DNA from: Bacillota bacterium
GTDB taxonomy: Bacteria; Bacillota_G; Limnochordia; DTU010
DNA: 41,270 nucleotides
NCBI GenBank assembly: GCA_012799255.1
Contig: JAAZLQ010000344.1
Coordinates: forward strand, 1-41,270
Direction of reading: 5' to 3'
Part shown: one piece after another, positions 17,719 through 26,174 of the stretch
Position numbering within the stretch: the first letter of the stretch is position 1
Layout of the letters: each line of letters starts with the position of its first letter
Position numbers and translations under genes: made by a program
The notes under the pieces: generated by a model
Told to the model about the DNA's origin: nothing
Database searches by the model: none
Seen by the model: only the letters and a program-made list of their open reading frames with translations

Positions 17719-18960
17719 TCAACTTATGCGGATAGATTCAGTATTTAACCTACCTTCAGGTTGCTCTAGCAGCGTATCCAACAATAAAGCTATGCATCCC
17801 ATCAAAGCAACTTCTTCGCCCAGCCCAGAAGGCGAGAGACATACCTTTGCGGCAGGAATCTGCAAACCTCGTTCAGCAACAACCCTATTTATCTCTTCGA
17901 AAAGTATCGTTGACTCAGCGATGCGCCCCCCGACAATAACCATATCGGGGTTGATTCCATTAACAATATTCGCAATACCGACCCCCAAATACCAACCCGT
18001 TTCCTGGACAACCTGCACAGCTGTTTTATCCTCAAGGTTAGCAGCGCAAACAATATTATCAACCGTTAATGGCCGGTTTTCCACAACAGACCAAGTGAAA
18101 AGGAGTGAATCTGGGGAGGTTTTAATTGACCTGACTGCCCGCTGAAGAATGGCTTGCTCGTCACTATAGACTTCCCAACATCCCCGGCCACCGCACGAAC
18201 ATTTTGGACCATGGGGATCAATGGACATGTGACCGAGTTCACCCGCACTACCGCTAACGCCAAGAAAGAGGCTTCGTTCGCTGACAATGCCACATCCTAA
18301 TCCACCTTTGACAGAAACAAAAACTAGTAGTTGGGCATCCTTACCCCGTCCAAACCATTTTTCGGCCAACGCGGCTAGCATCGCTTCATTTGAGACTAGT
18401 ACTGGAAGCTCTAGCCTTCTTTCCAGCTCATTTGCTAGTGGAACATCCCGCCACCTGAGATTTGGAGCAAAGGTCACCACCCTGTGATCTAAATCAACCT
18501 GACCAGGAACCGCCACCCCAACTCCTAACACATCGTCTCTTTCAATCCCCTCTTGCTTCAACAACTCATTTACTATGCGAACGCACATAGACAAAACGCA
18601 TTCACTATCGTAGGTATAAAACTCTTCGCGGTGCTGAGCCAGAACCCCTCCCACAAGGGTTGTGACAGCCACAACCATCCAGCCCACATCGATCTCTACA
18701 GCGATAAGATAAAACCGCGTCGGATTGACCTCTAGTTTAACAGGAGGACGTCCCCTTGAAGTGCACTCAGTACCAACCTCCCGGACGAACTCCCTTTCCA
18801 CCAATTCTTTTACAATCTCTGATACTGTGGCTTGACTCAATCCCGTGACGACCGACAGTTCTGAACGCGATATCCTGCCATGTTCACGAATCGCGCAGAA
18901 TATCTTTACACAGTTGACTCGCCTGAGATAGGCACTATCAAATCTGATCGCTTTTGTCAC
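17719..18960 (-). CDS. ROK-family transcriptional regulator (XylR/NagC type)
   Basis: The 413-residue protein has an N-terminal winged helix (about residues 15-65, 'GRISRSELSVVTGLSQATVSEIVKELVEREFVRE') and a sugar-kinase-like ROK domain with 'SAGELGHMSIDPHGPKCSCGGRGCWEVYSDE', the HxGx..CxCGxxGC zinc motif. Such regulators repress sugar operons until the sugar binds. I prefer the GTG at 18958-18960 (GGGAG eight bases upstream); in-frame starts up to 19050 lack a ribosome binding site and add an atypical tail. It sits between the two paralogous ABC operons, directly upstream of binding protein 1, so it probably controls that cassette. ROK sugar kinases are excluded by the DNA-binding domain. 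Confidence 0.92.
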   Translation of the reverse strand: MTKAIRFDSAYLRRVNCVKIFCAIREHGRISRSELSVVTGLSQATVSEIVKELVEREFVREVGTECTSRGRPPVKLEVNPTRFYLIAVEIDVGWMVVAVTTLVGGVLAQHREEFYTYDSECVLSMCVRIVNELLKQEGIERDDVLGVGVAVPGQVDLDHRVVTFAPNLRWRDVPLANELERRLELPVLVSNEAMLAALAEKWFGRGKDAQLLVFVSVKGGLGCGIVSERSLFLGVSGSAGELGHMSIDPHGPKCSCGGRGCWEVYSDEQAILQRAVRSIKTSPDSLLFTWSVVENRPLTVDNIVCAANLEDKTAVQVVQETGWYLGVGIANIVNGINPDMVIVGGRIAESTILFEEINRVVAERGLQIPAAKVCLSPSGLGEEVALMGCIALLLDTLLEQPEGRLNTESIRIS

Positions 18961-19045
18961 CAAACAATCTCCCATCTTTTCGATACAATCGCTAGCTAAA
19001 TGTGTGGCATAATTCTTTATTTCGAGTATCGAATTAATCATTTGA

Positions 19046-19072
19046 CACAAATGGGACTTTTCCTTCTTTGTG
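19046..19072. promoter_or_regulatory. Possible operator upstream of the ROK gene
   Basis: CACAAA and TTTGTG form an inverted repeat whose half-sites are 21 bases apart, two helical turns, about 90 bases upstream of the ROK start. Autoregulation is plausible but no consensus was matched. Confidence 0.25.
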
Positions 19073-19149
19073 CTTTAAGATTTATGAACCCCAGCAAAAC
19101 ATATGTAAAACTAGCGTAAGGTGGTTGAGCTAGTTGCTAAAGCAAAAAA

Positions 19150-19177
19150 ATAGGTTGCTCCTTGAGGAACAACCTAT
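19150..19177 (-). terminator. Terminator of the second sugar ABC operon
   Basis: Arms ATAGGTTGCTCC and GGAACAACCTAT (one mismatch) close a TTGA loop; on the minus strand seven U follow. It lies 23 bases past the stop of permease 2 and separates it from the ROK gene. Confidence 0.9.
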
Positions 19178-19199
19178 CTCGGATTCAATCTTGTTTAGA

Positions 19200-20417
19200 T
19201 TAGGCCTTGGCCCGATTACGCGTTGTAATATCAAAAGCCACAGCTAGAATGAAAATCGCACCTTTAACCACGTACTGGAAGGAAATGTCGACACCTAAAA
19301 GGTTCATCCCGTTAGTAAGCGACATAATTACGAGGGCTCCAACAATAGTATTGGTCACCCGTCCCACCCCGCCTCCCACCGAGACGCCACCAATATAACT
19401 AGAAGCAATAGCATCTAACTCAAAACCTAAACCAGCGGTTGGAGTTGCCGAGGCAAGCCGGGAGGTATAGAGAATACCTGCTAACGCCGACATCAAACCC
19501 ATTGAAGCAAAGACCAAGAATGTCACCCGATTCACCTTGATACCAGAAAGCTCGGCTGCTTCAGTATTCCCGCCAATGGCATAAATATGCCGTCCGAAAC
19601 GAGTCTTAGTCAAAATAAAATTGTAAATGACCAGCACCACTGCCACAATAACTGCCGTCCAAGGCAGACCACGGTACGATGCCATAATCCAAGCAACTCC
19701 CATGATCAAGGCAGAGAGCATTACCAGTTTTGCGGCGAAAATGACAGGTGAGGTGGTACTGAAGTTGTACCGGATTAAGCTTTGCCTATTCTTTACTTGC
19801 CCCCAAACCATGACAGCCACCAGAGCAAATCCGATCAACAAGGTTAAGAAATGAAATGAATAATTGGCACCCCAGGGTAAATCCGGGATATAACCGTTAG
19901 AAAACTGTAAGAACGTGCGATCACGTACAATAATAGTGCCTGTTCCGGCGGTAACTAAGGACAGTAAACCCCTAAACATAAACATGCCTGCCAGCGTAGT
20001 AACAAAGGCCGGCACCTTAATCTTCGTAACTAAGATTCCTTGATAGACACCCACCAAAACGCCGCACAGAAGGACGGTAGGAACGACAAGCCATACATTC
20101 CATCCTCGCATGAGTAATAGGGCAGCAACAGCTCCTAAGAAGCCAGCTACAAAGCCAATTGACAGGTCAATATGCTTAATAATCAAGATCAAGGTCATCC
20201 CAATGGCCAAGACAGCCACATAGCCCGTTTGGTTCACCAAGTTAATTAAGTTACGCGAAGAAAGGAATAATCCCTTGGTCGCGATGGTAAAGATCACAAA
20301 GATGACCACCAAGGCAATATACATGGCATAATCACGAATATTGTTCACTATTAAGGAGCGAAGCTCAGCTGCTAATCCCGCTTTTGGGACGGCTCCACCT
20401 ACTCTTTCCGTTTTCAT
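19200..20417 (-). CDS. Sugar ABC transporter permease 2 (XylH/GguB family)
   Basis: The 405-residue permease is paralogous to the 13714 product and has the same signature segments: 'GMTLILIIKHIDLSIGFVAGFLGA', 'MRGWNVWLVVPTVLLCG', 'AIGGNTEAAELSGIKVNRVTFLVF' and 'FELDAIASSYIGGVSVGGGVGRVTNTIVGALVI'. In the first of these the usual G-[G/E]-[I/N]-D-L-S is read as KHIDLS, a charged variant. The ATG overlaps the ATPase 2 stop by four bases. It forms the channel of the second cassette, next to the sensor operon. Specificity is likely a pentose or hexose, by family only. Confidence 0.94.
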   Translation of the reverse strand: MKTERVGGAVPKAGLAAELRSLIVNNIRDYAMYIALVVIFVIFTIATKGLFLSSRNLINLVNQTGYVAVLAIGMTLILIIKHIDLSIGFVAGFLGAVAALLLMRGWNVWLVVPTVLLCGVLVGVYQGILVTKIKVPAFVTTLAGMFMFRGLLSLVTAGTGTIIVRDRTFLQFSNGYIPDLPWGANYSFHFLTLLIGFALVAVMVWGQVKNRQSLIRYNFSTTSPVIFAAKLVMLSALIMGVAWIMASYRGLPWTAVIVAVVLVIYNFILTKTRFGRHIYAIGGNTEAAELSGIKVNRVTFLVFASMGLMSALAGILYTSRLASATPTAGLGFELDAIASSYIGGVSVGGGVGRVTNTIVGALVIMSLTNGMNLLGVDISFQYVVKGAIFILAVAFDITTRNRAKA

Positions 20418-21958
20418 GCCTCTACCTCCTCCGTTGTTTTCGTTGCCATAGCCATTATCTTCTCTTCTGTAGCCTCTTTAGCATCCAACTCGCCTGTAAT
20501 GGTTCCTTCAGACATAATGTAGATGCGGTCACTCATGCCCAGCACCTCCAAAAGCTCACTGGAGATCATGATGATGCTCATACCCTGGGCCACAAGTTGA
20601 TTCATTAAGGTATAAATCTCAAATTTGGCTCCGATATCAATACCCCTAGTGGGCTCATCTAAGATGATCAGACTCGGCTCAGTAAAGAGCCACTTAGCCA
20701 AAGAGGTTTTTTGTTGGTTACCACCTGAAAGTGTTTCCACTTTCGTCTCTACACTGGATGTTCTAATATCAAAGGACCGTCTGTATTCCTCGGTCACTGT
20801 GACTTCTTCGTGGTCATTGACGACCACCCCTTGAACCAACTTCTGTAAAGCAGGGAGTGTAATATTGAATTTCACATCTTGCATTAGGATCAAGCCGCTG
20901 GCCTTCCGATCCTCAGGAACATAGGCAATACCTGCTTCAATAGCATCTGCGGGATGCTTAAAACTCATGGGTTTCCCGTTGAGATACATCTCGCCTCCAC
21001 TAAGGTCATAGCCAGGCACATTGCCAAACAGGCTCAAGGCCAACTCTGTGCGTCCAGCACCCATCAGACCAGCCAAACCAACGATTTCTCCCTTGCGGAC
21101 AGTAAGGTTTACACTATGGAGAATCTCGCGATTGGCAGCCTTGTCCACTACTGTCCAGTTTCTTAGTTCGAAGGCCACGTCACCCACAGTTACATTCTCA
21201 CGCTTGGGATAGATATTTTCAATTTCCCGCCCAACCATGTGGCGAATAATCTCTTGTTCAGTTATTTCACGCTCAGTCGCATCTAAGGAAGTTACTACTT
21301 GACCATCCCTCAAGACGGTGATAGTATCTGCGATTTCCACAATCTCTTTAAGTTTGTGCGAAATCATGATGCTCGTAACCCCTTGGCTCTTGAGCTCCCT
21401 GAGTAGATTTAACAGATTGACGCTGTCATCCTCATTGAGGGCAGCAGTTGGCTCATCCAAAATCAGGAGACTGACGTCTCTAGAAAGCGCTTTAGCAATC
21501 TCTACTAGTTGACGCTGACCTATTCCTAAATCCTTAATTCTTGTTGCAGGATCAAGATCAAGCCCTACGCGTTTTAAGATCTCCTTGGCCCTGACTTTCG
21601 TCTCGTTCCAGTCAATCACTCTGCCCTTCATCAGCTCGTGACCTACAAAAATGTTCTCGTAAATTGGTAATTCAGGAAATAAGGCCAACTCTTGGTAAAT
21701 AATTGCCAAGCCTTGCCGTTCGCTGTCTGAGACGTGACGAAACTGCTGAACCTCGCCATTGAGGATTACCTCACCCTCAAAAGAACCATAAGGATACACG
21801 CCGGAAAGGATTTTCATCAGGGTGGATTTTCCAGCTCCATTCTCACCAACGAGACAGTGGATTTCACCTCTGCGCACTTTAAATCCTACTTTATTCAGGG
21901 CCCTTACTCCGGGAAACTCTTTCGTGATCTCCTTCATTTCCAAAATGAAATCATTCAA
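20414..21958 (-). CDS. Sugar ABC transporter ATPase 2, double nucleotide-binding protein (XylG/GguA family)
   Basis: The 514-residue protein has two ABC domains. Domain one has Walker A 'GENGAGKSTL', signature 'LGIGQRQLVEIAKAL' and Walker B '[11 protein letters not shown]'. Domain two has degenerate Walker A 'GLMGAGRTEL', with '[14 protein letters not shown]' and '[16 protein letters not shown]'. The start is set at the TTG at 21956-21958 (product MNDFILEMKEITKEFPG), because GGGAGGG precedes it and the length then equals its paralogue. The GTG at 21979 has no ribosome binding site and lies against the hairpin at 21986. It energises the second cassette. Confidence 0.92.
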   Translation of the reverse strand: MNDFILEMKEITKEFPGVRALNKVGFKVRRGEIHCLVGENGAGKSTLMKILSGVYPYGSFEGEVILNGEVQQFRHVSDSERQGLAIIYQELALFPELPIYENIFVGHELMKGRVIDWNETKVRAKEILKRVGLDLDPATRIKDLGIGQRQLVEIAKALSRDVSLLILDEPTAALNEDDSVNLLNLLRELKSQGVTSIMISHKLKEIVEIADTITVLRDGQVVTSLDATEREITEQEIIRHMVGREIENIYPKRENVTVGDVAFELRNWTVVDKAANREILHSVNLTVRKGEIVGLAGLMGAGRTELALSLFGNVPGYDLSGGEMYLNGKPMSFKHPADAIEAGIAYVPEDRKASGLILMQDVKFNITLPALQKLVQGVVVNDHEEVTVTEEYRRSFDIRTSSVETKVETLSGGNQQKTSLAKWLFTEPSLIILDEPTRGIDIGAKFEIYTLMNQLVAQGMSIIMISSELLEVLGMSDRIYIMSEGTITGELDAKEATEEKIMAMATKTTEEVEA

Positions 21959-21985
21959 TTCTCCCAGCCCTCCCTTCACATCGAA

Positions 21986-22009
21986 GGCCGGCCCGAAACC
22001 GAGCCGGCC
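21986..22009 (-). repeat. Intercistronic hairpin between binding protein 2 and ATPase 2
   Basis: GGCCGGC and GCCGGCC form a 7 bp all-GC stem around a ten-base loop, 15 bases past the stop of binding protein 2 and without a T tract. It occupies the same place as the hairpins at 11697 and 16521. Confidence 0.65.
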
Positions 22010-22024
22010 AGTACATTCTACATT

Positions 22025-23110
22025 CTAGAGACCTGAAAACTCTCCAGCTTCGTAGTAGCCAGAATCAATCAAGACGGATTTAACGTTGTCTTGGGTGACA
22101 ATTACTACCGGTGTTTGTTTCGCAGGAACATCTACCAATTGATTAAAGTAAACGTCATCGGTTACTGGTTTTTCGCCTTTGAGAACTTGAATTGCCATGT
22201 TCATAGCATCTGCTGCAAGGGTTCTTGTGTCTTTAAATACGGTCATGCTTTGGCGTCCGTCGATAATGTACTGTACAGAAGCTTTCTCAGCGTCTTGACC
22301 GGTAATGAAATAGTTTGTTACATCGGTATCAGCTGCAAAAACGTCTGCGATAGAGCGAGCAGTACCATCGTTTGGAGCTAGGATAAAGACTTCACCTTTG
22401 TCTGCAGCAGTGGCAGAGGTAAGGTGTGCTTCCGCCTTGGACTTAGCTTCGCCCATGTCCCAGTTAGTGGTCACTTCACCAATGATGGCCGCTAGTTGCT
22501 CACGGGTAAGCTCCTTGGTTCCTTTTACAGCTTCAGCTTGCGCGGAGTTCTTGATTACAAAGGTTCCGTCAGCGATCTTAGGTTGGAGAATATTCCAAGC
22601 GCCTTGGAAGAACAAGAAAGCATTGTTGTCGGTTAGGGCACCAGCATAGAGATACAAGGGGTTGCCCTTGCCTGTGGCGTTATCCAAGAGGTATTGACCC
22701 ATGGCTTCACCAACAGAAATGCTGTCGAAAGTGACGTAATAGTCAAGTGCAGCCGTATCAGTAATTAAACGGTCATAAGAAATAACAGTAATGCCTTCGG
22801 CCTTGGCATTTTCCACAGCGATTGCTGCTGCTGCTGCATCGTGGGCGCAAATAATGATAACTTTTGCACCTCTAGCAATCAGGGTTTCTACGTTTGTTCT
22901 CTCTGCAGCGGAGGAACCTTGGCTAAAGAGAACCTCTACACTGTAAGGGGTTTCTGCAATGACGGCTTCAAAACGAGCTTGGTCCTGCAACCAACGGGGT
23001 TCATCTCTGGTAGGTAGTACGATACCTACATCTACTCCCTGTGCAAATGAAACTGCAGTAGCCACTAACAAAATCGCAATCGCCACAGACAACACTAGAA
23101 CTCTCTTCAT
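22025..23110 (-). CDS. Periplasmic sugar-binding protein 2 (ChvE/XylF family)
   Basis: The 361-residue protein has a signal peptide (MKRVLVLSVAIAILLVATAVSFA|QG) without lipobox. The mature part follows the same plan as binding protein 1: 'VGIVLPTRDEPRWLQDQARFEAV', 'TVISYDRLITDTAALDYYVTFD', 'APNDGTARSIADVF', 'ITGQDAEKASVQYIIDGRQSMTVFKDTRTLA'. The 'RWLQDQ' and 'GQDAEKASVQYI' segments are typical of xylose/multiple-sugar binding proteins. It is the first gene of the second cassette. Its promoter (23166-23197) lies between it and the yesN-like regulator gene and carries two copies of TTCCATTT, a plausible binding site for that regulator. Confidence 0.94.
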   Translation of the reverse strand: MKRVLVLSVAIAILLVATAVSFAQGVDVGIVLPTRDEPRWLQDQARFEAVIAETPYSVEVLFSQGSSAAERTNVETLIARGAKVIIICAHDAAAAAIAVENAKAEGITVISYDRLITDTAALDYYVTFDSISVGEAMGQYLLDNATGKGNPLYLYAGALTDNNAFLFFQGAWNILQPKIADGTFVIKNSAQAEAVKGTKELTREQLAAIIGEVTTNWDMGEAKSKAEAHLTSATAADKGEVFILAPNDGTARSIADVFAADTDVTNYFITGQDAEKASVQYIIDGRQSMTVFKDTRTLAADAMNMAIQVLKGEKPVTDDVYFNQLVDVPAKQTPVVIVTQDNVKSVLIDSGYYEAGEFSGL

Positions 23111-23165
23111 GAATGTCCACCTTTCCCTCTTTTGATTTGTTAACCTTTTGCCAGGTTACACTTCT

Positions 23166-23212
23166 ATTATAAAGAGGGCTTGGGGGCTGTTCCATTTAAT
23201 ATATTTCCATTT
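23166..23212 (-). promoter_or_regulatory. Promoter of the second sugar cassette with a direct-repeat activator site
   Basis: On the minus strand a perfect -10 TATAAT (23166-23171) is preceded by a poor -35 (TGGAAC, 17 bases upstream). AAATGGAA occurs twice with a 15-base period (23190-23197 and 23205-23212 in plus coordinates), the proximal copy overlapping the -35. A weak -35 overlapped by direct repeats is what an AraC-type activator such as the adjacent YesN-like regulator would need. Confidence 0.55.
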
Positions 23213-23244
23213 GTTTTAATATTTTTCCCGCGATTACCCTTTGA

Positions 23245-24387
23245 TCATTTTTTTATTGACAACCCTTCTCGATAATCAGTGGGACTGACACCAACAGTTC
23301 GTTTAAACCAGGCACTAAAGTAGTGGGTATCACTAAAGCCTAAGTAATCTGCTATTTCATAAATCCGTTTATCGGTACCTTTCAATAGTTCCTTAGCTTT
23401 TTGGCCCTTGAGTTTATTCACATAGTCCGAGAAATTTTCACCCACATATTCATAAAAGAGCTTGCTCAACTGGGAAGAACTCATATTCAACCTTTCAGCC
23501 AACATGTTCAGGCTCACTCCACTACGGTAATGCTCATCCACATAGGCTTTCATGGTACTAATGAGTTTTTCCACCCCTCCTTGCTGGCGCGATTCGATTA
23601 ACTCATTTATATCCAGCAAGAAACTCTCCACCCACTTCTTCAGTTCAGCAAACTCGTCTTGAGGATCATTTGGCAGGTGTTTTGACATCAAGGCTATCCC
23701 TTGTTCCACGTCGAAACCTAGTGCTTTCAGCGTTGTTAAAGTTGAGACAACAACATCACTAAGCAAGATAAAAACATTATCCGGATCATTTTGGATCTCA
23801 TCCATAGCCGCATGGATAAAACCAATCTCTTCCTGTAGTTCCTGGTGAGTCCCTGTTTTCAGGATTTCCCCCAAACGGTGGTGGGTAGGAGCCTGGGCGT
23901 GATTCAAAAACGACTTGGGATTGACCAGCCAACCAAACACATCACGAAAACGCTTTTCCAAGTTTTGCTTCGCCAGTTCCTCTTGCCCTTGTTGCAGCTC
24001 GCGACGTTCGCGCTCTGCATCCAACTTCTCCCTGGCCTTCTGTACTACATCTAACAGGCGTTGGGTACGAAAGGGTTTTAGCAAATAGTCTTCTACCCCA
24101 AGGCGAATAGAGGATTGGGCCAACTCAAACTCCGCGTGACCAGAAATTATGATCACTTTCAAATGTTCGTTGATAGCCTTAGCGCGTTCCGTTAATTCCA
24201 ATCCATCCATACCTGGCATCCGAATATCAGTAACAAGAATATGGATCTGCTCGTTCTTAATAATTTCCAGAGCCTCTTCTCCATCTCTGGCAACAAACAC
24301 TTGATAACCATGACTGCCCCAGTCAACGTTCTGCGTCACTTTTTCCCTAAGATATTTTTCGTCCTCTGCGATCAGAAGATTACACAT
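23245..24387 (-). CDS. Response regulator, YesN type (receiver plus AraC DNA-binding domain)
   Basis: The 380-residue regulator has a receiver domain (residues 1-120) with acidic pair E8/D9, phosphoacceptor D54 in 'ILVTDIRMPGMDG', and K in 'YLLKPF'. A coiled linker (about 125-150) and a middle region follow, then a C-terminal double helix-turn-helix AraC domain ('SLNMLAERLNMSSSQLSKLFYEYVGENFSDYVNKLKGQKAKELLK...IYEIADYLGFSDTHYFSAWFKRTVGVSPTDYR'). The ATG at 24385-24387 is favoured by GAGGGGG at seven bases; it overlaps the kinase gene by eight bases. It likely activates the sugar cassette starting at 23110. Confidence 0.93.
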   Translation of the reverse strand: MCNLLIAEDEKYLREKVTQNVDWGSHGYQVFVARDGEEALEIIKNEQIHILVTDIRMPGMDGLELTERAKAINEHLKVIIISGHAEFELAQSSIRLGVEDYLLKPFRTQRLLDVVQKAREKLDAERERRELQQGQEELAKQNLEKRFRDVFGWLVNPKSFLNHAQAPTHHRLGEILKTGTHQELQEEIGFIHAAMDEIQNDPDNVFILLSDVVVSTLTTLKALGFDVEQGIALMSKHLPNDPQDEFAELKKWVESFLLDINELIESRQQGGVEKLISTMKAYVDEHYRSGVSLNMLAERLNMSSSQLSKLFYEYVGENFSDYVNKLKGQKAKELLKGTDKRIYEIADYLGFSDTHYFSAWFKRTVGVSPTDYREGLSIKK

Positions 24388-26170
24388 CCGCATCCCCCTC
24401 AAGCGCCTTAATACTTAGAATAGCCGTGGTGCCTTGGCCAATCGTACTAACCAACTCTACACCATATTCTTGGCCAAATCTTAGCTGGGCGCGTTTGTTT
24501 ACATTACGCAGTCCAAAATACTCTCTCTCATTTTCCAAACTGCGTACTCCACGTAAGACTTCGTTAATGTCCTGGAGTTTTTCTTGTTCAATACCCATTC
24601 CATCATCTTGAATCTCGAAAAAGATGGCGTCCCCGCTCCGATAGCCAACAATGGTGATCTTGCCTTCTCGACCAGCTCTTAAAATGCCATGATAAATGGC
24701 GTTTTCCACCAGGGGCTGAAGCAATAATCTAGGAATAAACTTGTCTAAAATATCCTCATCCCTAATGATAATCTCGTATTGATACTCCTTCCCATGGCGC
24801 AACTGCTGAATGAAAAGGTAATTACGCACATGCTCCACCTCACTGGCGATGGGTACAATCTCCCTGCCTTTACTTAAACTCAGCCGGAAAAAGTTGCCCA
24901 AGGCTTCAATAAGATAGCTAGCCTGGGTGGTATTGTTACTCTCTAACTGGCCGATAATCAGATCTAGCGTGTTGTAGATAAAGTGTGGCTTGATTTGGTT
25001 GTCTAGGCTTTCCATTTCTAGCTTACGTAAAAGTTCCTGTTCCTTCACATTTTCATCCATGAGCTCCTGAATACGGCTAATCATTTTGTTGAAACTATGG
25101 CCAAGCATGGCAATCTCATCATTTCCCTGGGGTTCAATATGCACCGAAAGTTCGCCGTTGGCAGCCCGTTTGGTAAGATCCTGCAGATCTTTAATGGGGC
25201 GGCTCAAAGCGTGAGAAAGATAAGCCGCCAAAAGTAAAACACCCATCAGAATAAGGCCAATTACAACAAAGGTGATCCGCTGAATTGGAGCTAACTCTGC
25301 TCCCAGTTCATCTGCGTCAACTACACTTACTACACTCCAGCCTGTATCGGCTGAATGGGCTATTGTTAAGAAATAGCTTTCACCTTCTTGATCACTAAAG
25401 CCCTCCACAAAGCCTTGAGTTATTCCATTTTGGAAGAACTGGCTTTCTGTCCCTATCTTCTGAGCATCGGGATGGTAAACAATCCTGCCTTTCCCATCAG
25501 CCACAAAAATGTAACCATTCTGACCCAGTTTTACTCCGGTAATGTTAGCTAACCTATCTAGATTGATATCGGCAGTGAGAAAAACATTGCCCTCTGCAGT
25601 AGGGGCTGCATAGGGTTTTACCATGGTCAGAACCGGTTTATTTAAGAAGTTAGGGTGCGGACCGAGGATAGCTACGCCACTACTCTGAAGCGAGTCGTGG
25701 TAAGCGGCCAAAAAGGACTCATAATCCAATGTATAAAGCCCGTAGCTACTTAACCGATTGCCGTTGGAAAAAACCAAAGAGATTTCCTCAACGCCAGGCT
25801 TGACTCTTTGAAGATTATTAAGGTCTTCCCAGATACGAAACACATACTTGCGATTATTAAAGTCATTACCTTCCACAAGCTTGATAAACTGATCAATATA
25901 GAAATCCTGTTCTCTTGTGAGGAGAGCTTCGATGTCCAGAAAATACTCATCAAGATCCCTGGCCATCCGATTGACCACTTCCTGCGAGTAATCGCTCACT
26001 CGATGCATCAAGCCCCCGAAATAAGTTTGGTAGGAGAAAAGTGTCATGAGTGCTAAGGGTAAAAGTGCAATGATCAGAAAGGAAAGGATGAGCTTGGTTC
26101 GGATGGTATGGATTTCGACCTTCTTAACTAGCTTGGACCAAAACTTGTCTAGACCCTTGATGATGGACAC
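24380..26170 (-). CDS. Sensor histidine kinase, YesM/LytS type
   Basis: The 596-residue membrane kinase has membrane segments at about 26-46 and 299-318 that flank a large extracytoplasmic dCache-like sensor ('GQNGYIFVADGKGRIVYHPDAQKIG', about 216-240). A HAMP domain (318-370) and a short coiled coil follow, and then the His_kinase domain with phosphoacceptor H396 in 'QIKPHFIYNTLD'. A HATPase domain closes the protein ('LLLQPLVENAIYHGI', 'DDGMGIE', 'FGLRNVNKR'). This architecture usually pairs with YesN regulators, as here. The upstream periplasmic binding protein probably delivers the sugar signal to the sensor domain. The start is uncertain: the GTG at 26170 lies inside the only ribosome binding site (GGGAGGTG), four bases after the previous stop. 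Confidence 0.92.
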   Translation of the reverse strand: MSIIKGLDKFWSKLVKKVEIHTIRTKLILSFLIIALLPLALMTLFSYQTYFGGLMHRVSDYSQEVVNRMARDLDEYFLDIEALLTREQDFYIDQFIKLVEGNDFNNRKYVFRIWEDLNNLQRVKPGVEEISLVFSNGNRLSSYGLYTLDYESFLAAYHDSLQSSGVAILGPHPNFLNKPVLTMVKPYAAPTAEGNVFLTADINLDRLANITGVKLGQNGYIFVADGKGRIVYHPDAQKIGTESQFFQNGITQGFVEGFSDQEGESYFLTIAHSADTGWSVVSVVDADELGAELAPIQRITFVVIGLILMGVLLLAAYLSHALSRPIKDLQDLTKRAANGELSVHIEPQGNDEIAMLGHSFNKMISRIQELMDENVKEQELLRKLEMESLDNQIKPHFIYNTLDLIIGQLESNNTTQASYLIEALGNFFRLSLSKGREIVPIASEVEHVRNYLFIQQLRHGKEYQYEIIIRDEDILDKFIPRLLLQPLVENAIYHGILRAGREGKITIVGYRSGDAIFFEIQDDGMGIEQEKLQDINEVLRGVRSLENEREYFGLRNVNKRAQLRFGQEYGVELVSTIGQGTTAILSIKALEGDADV

Positions 26171-26174
26171 CTCC

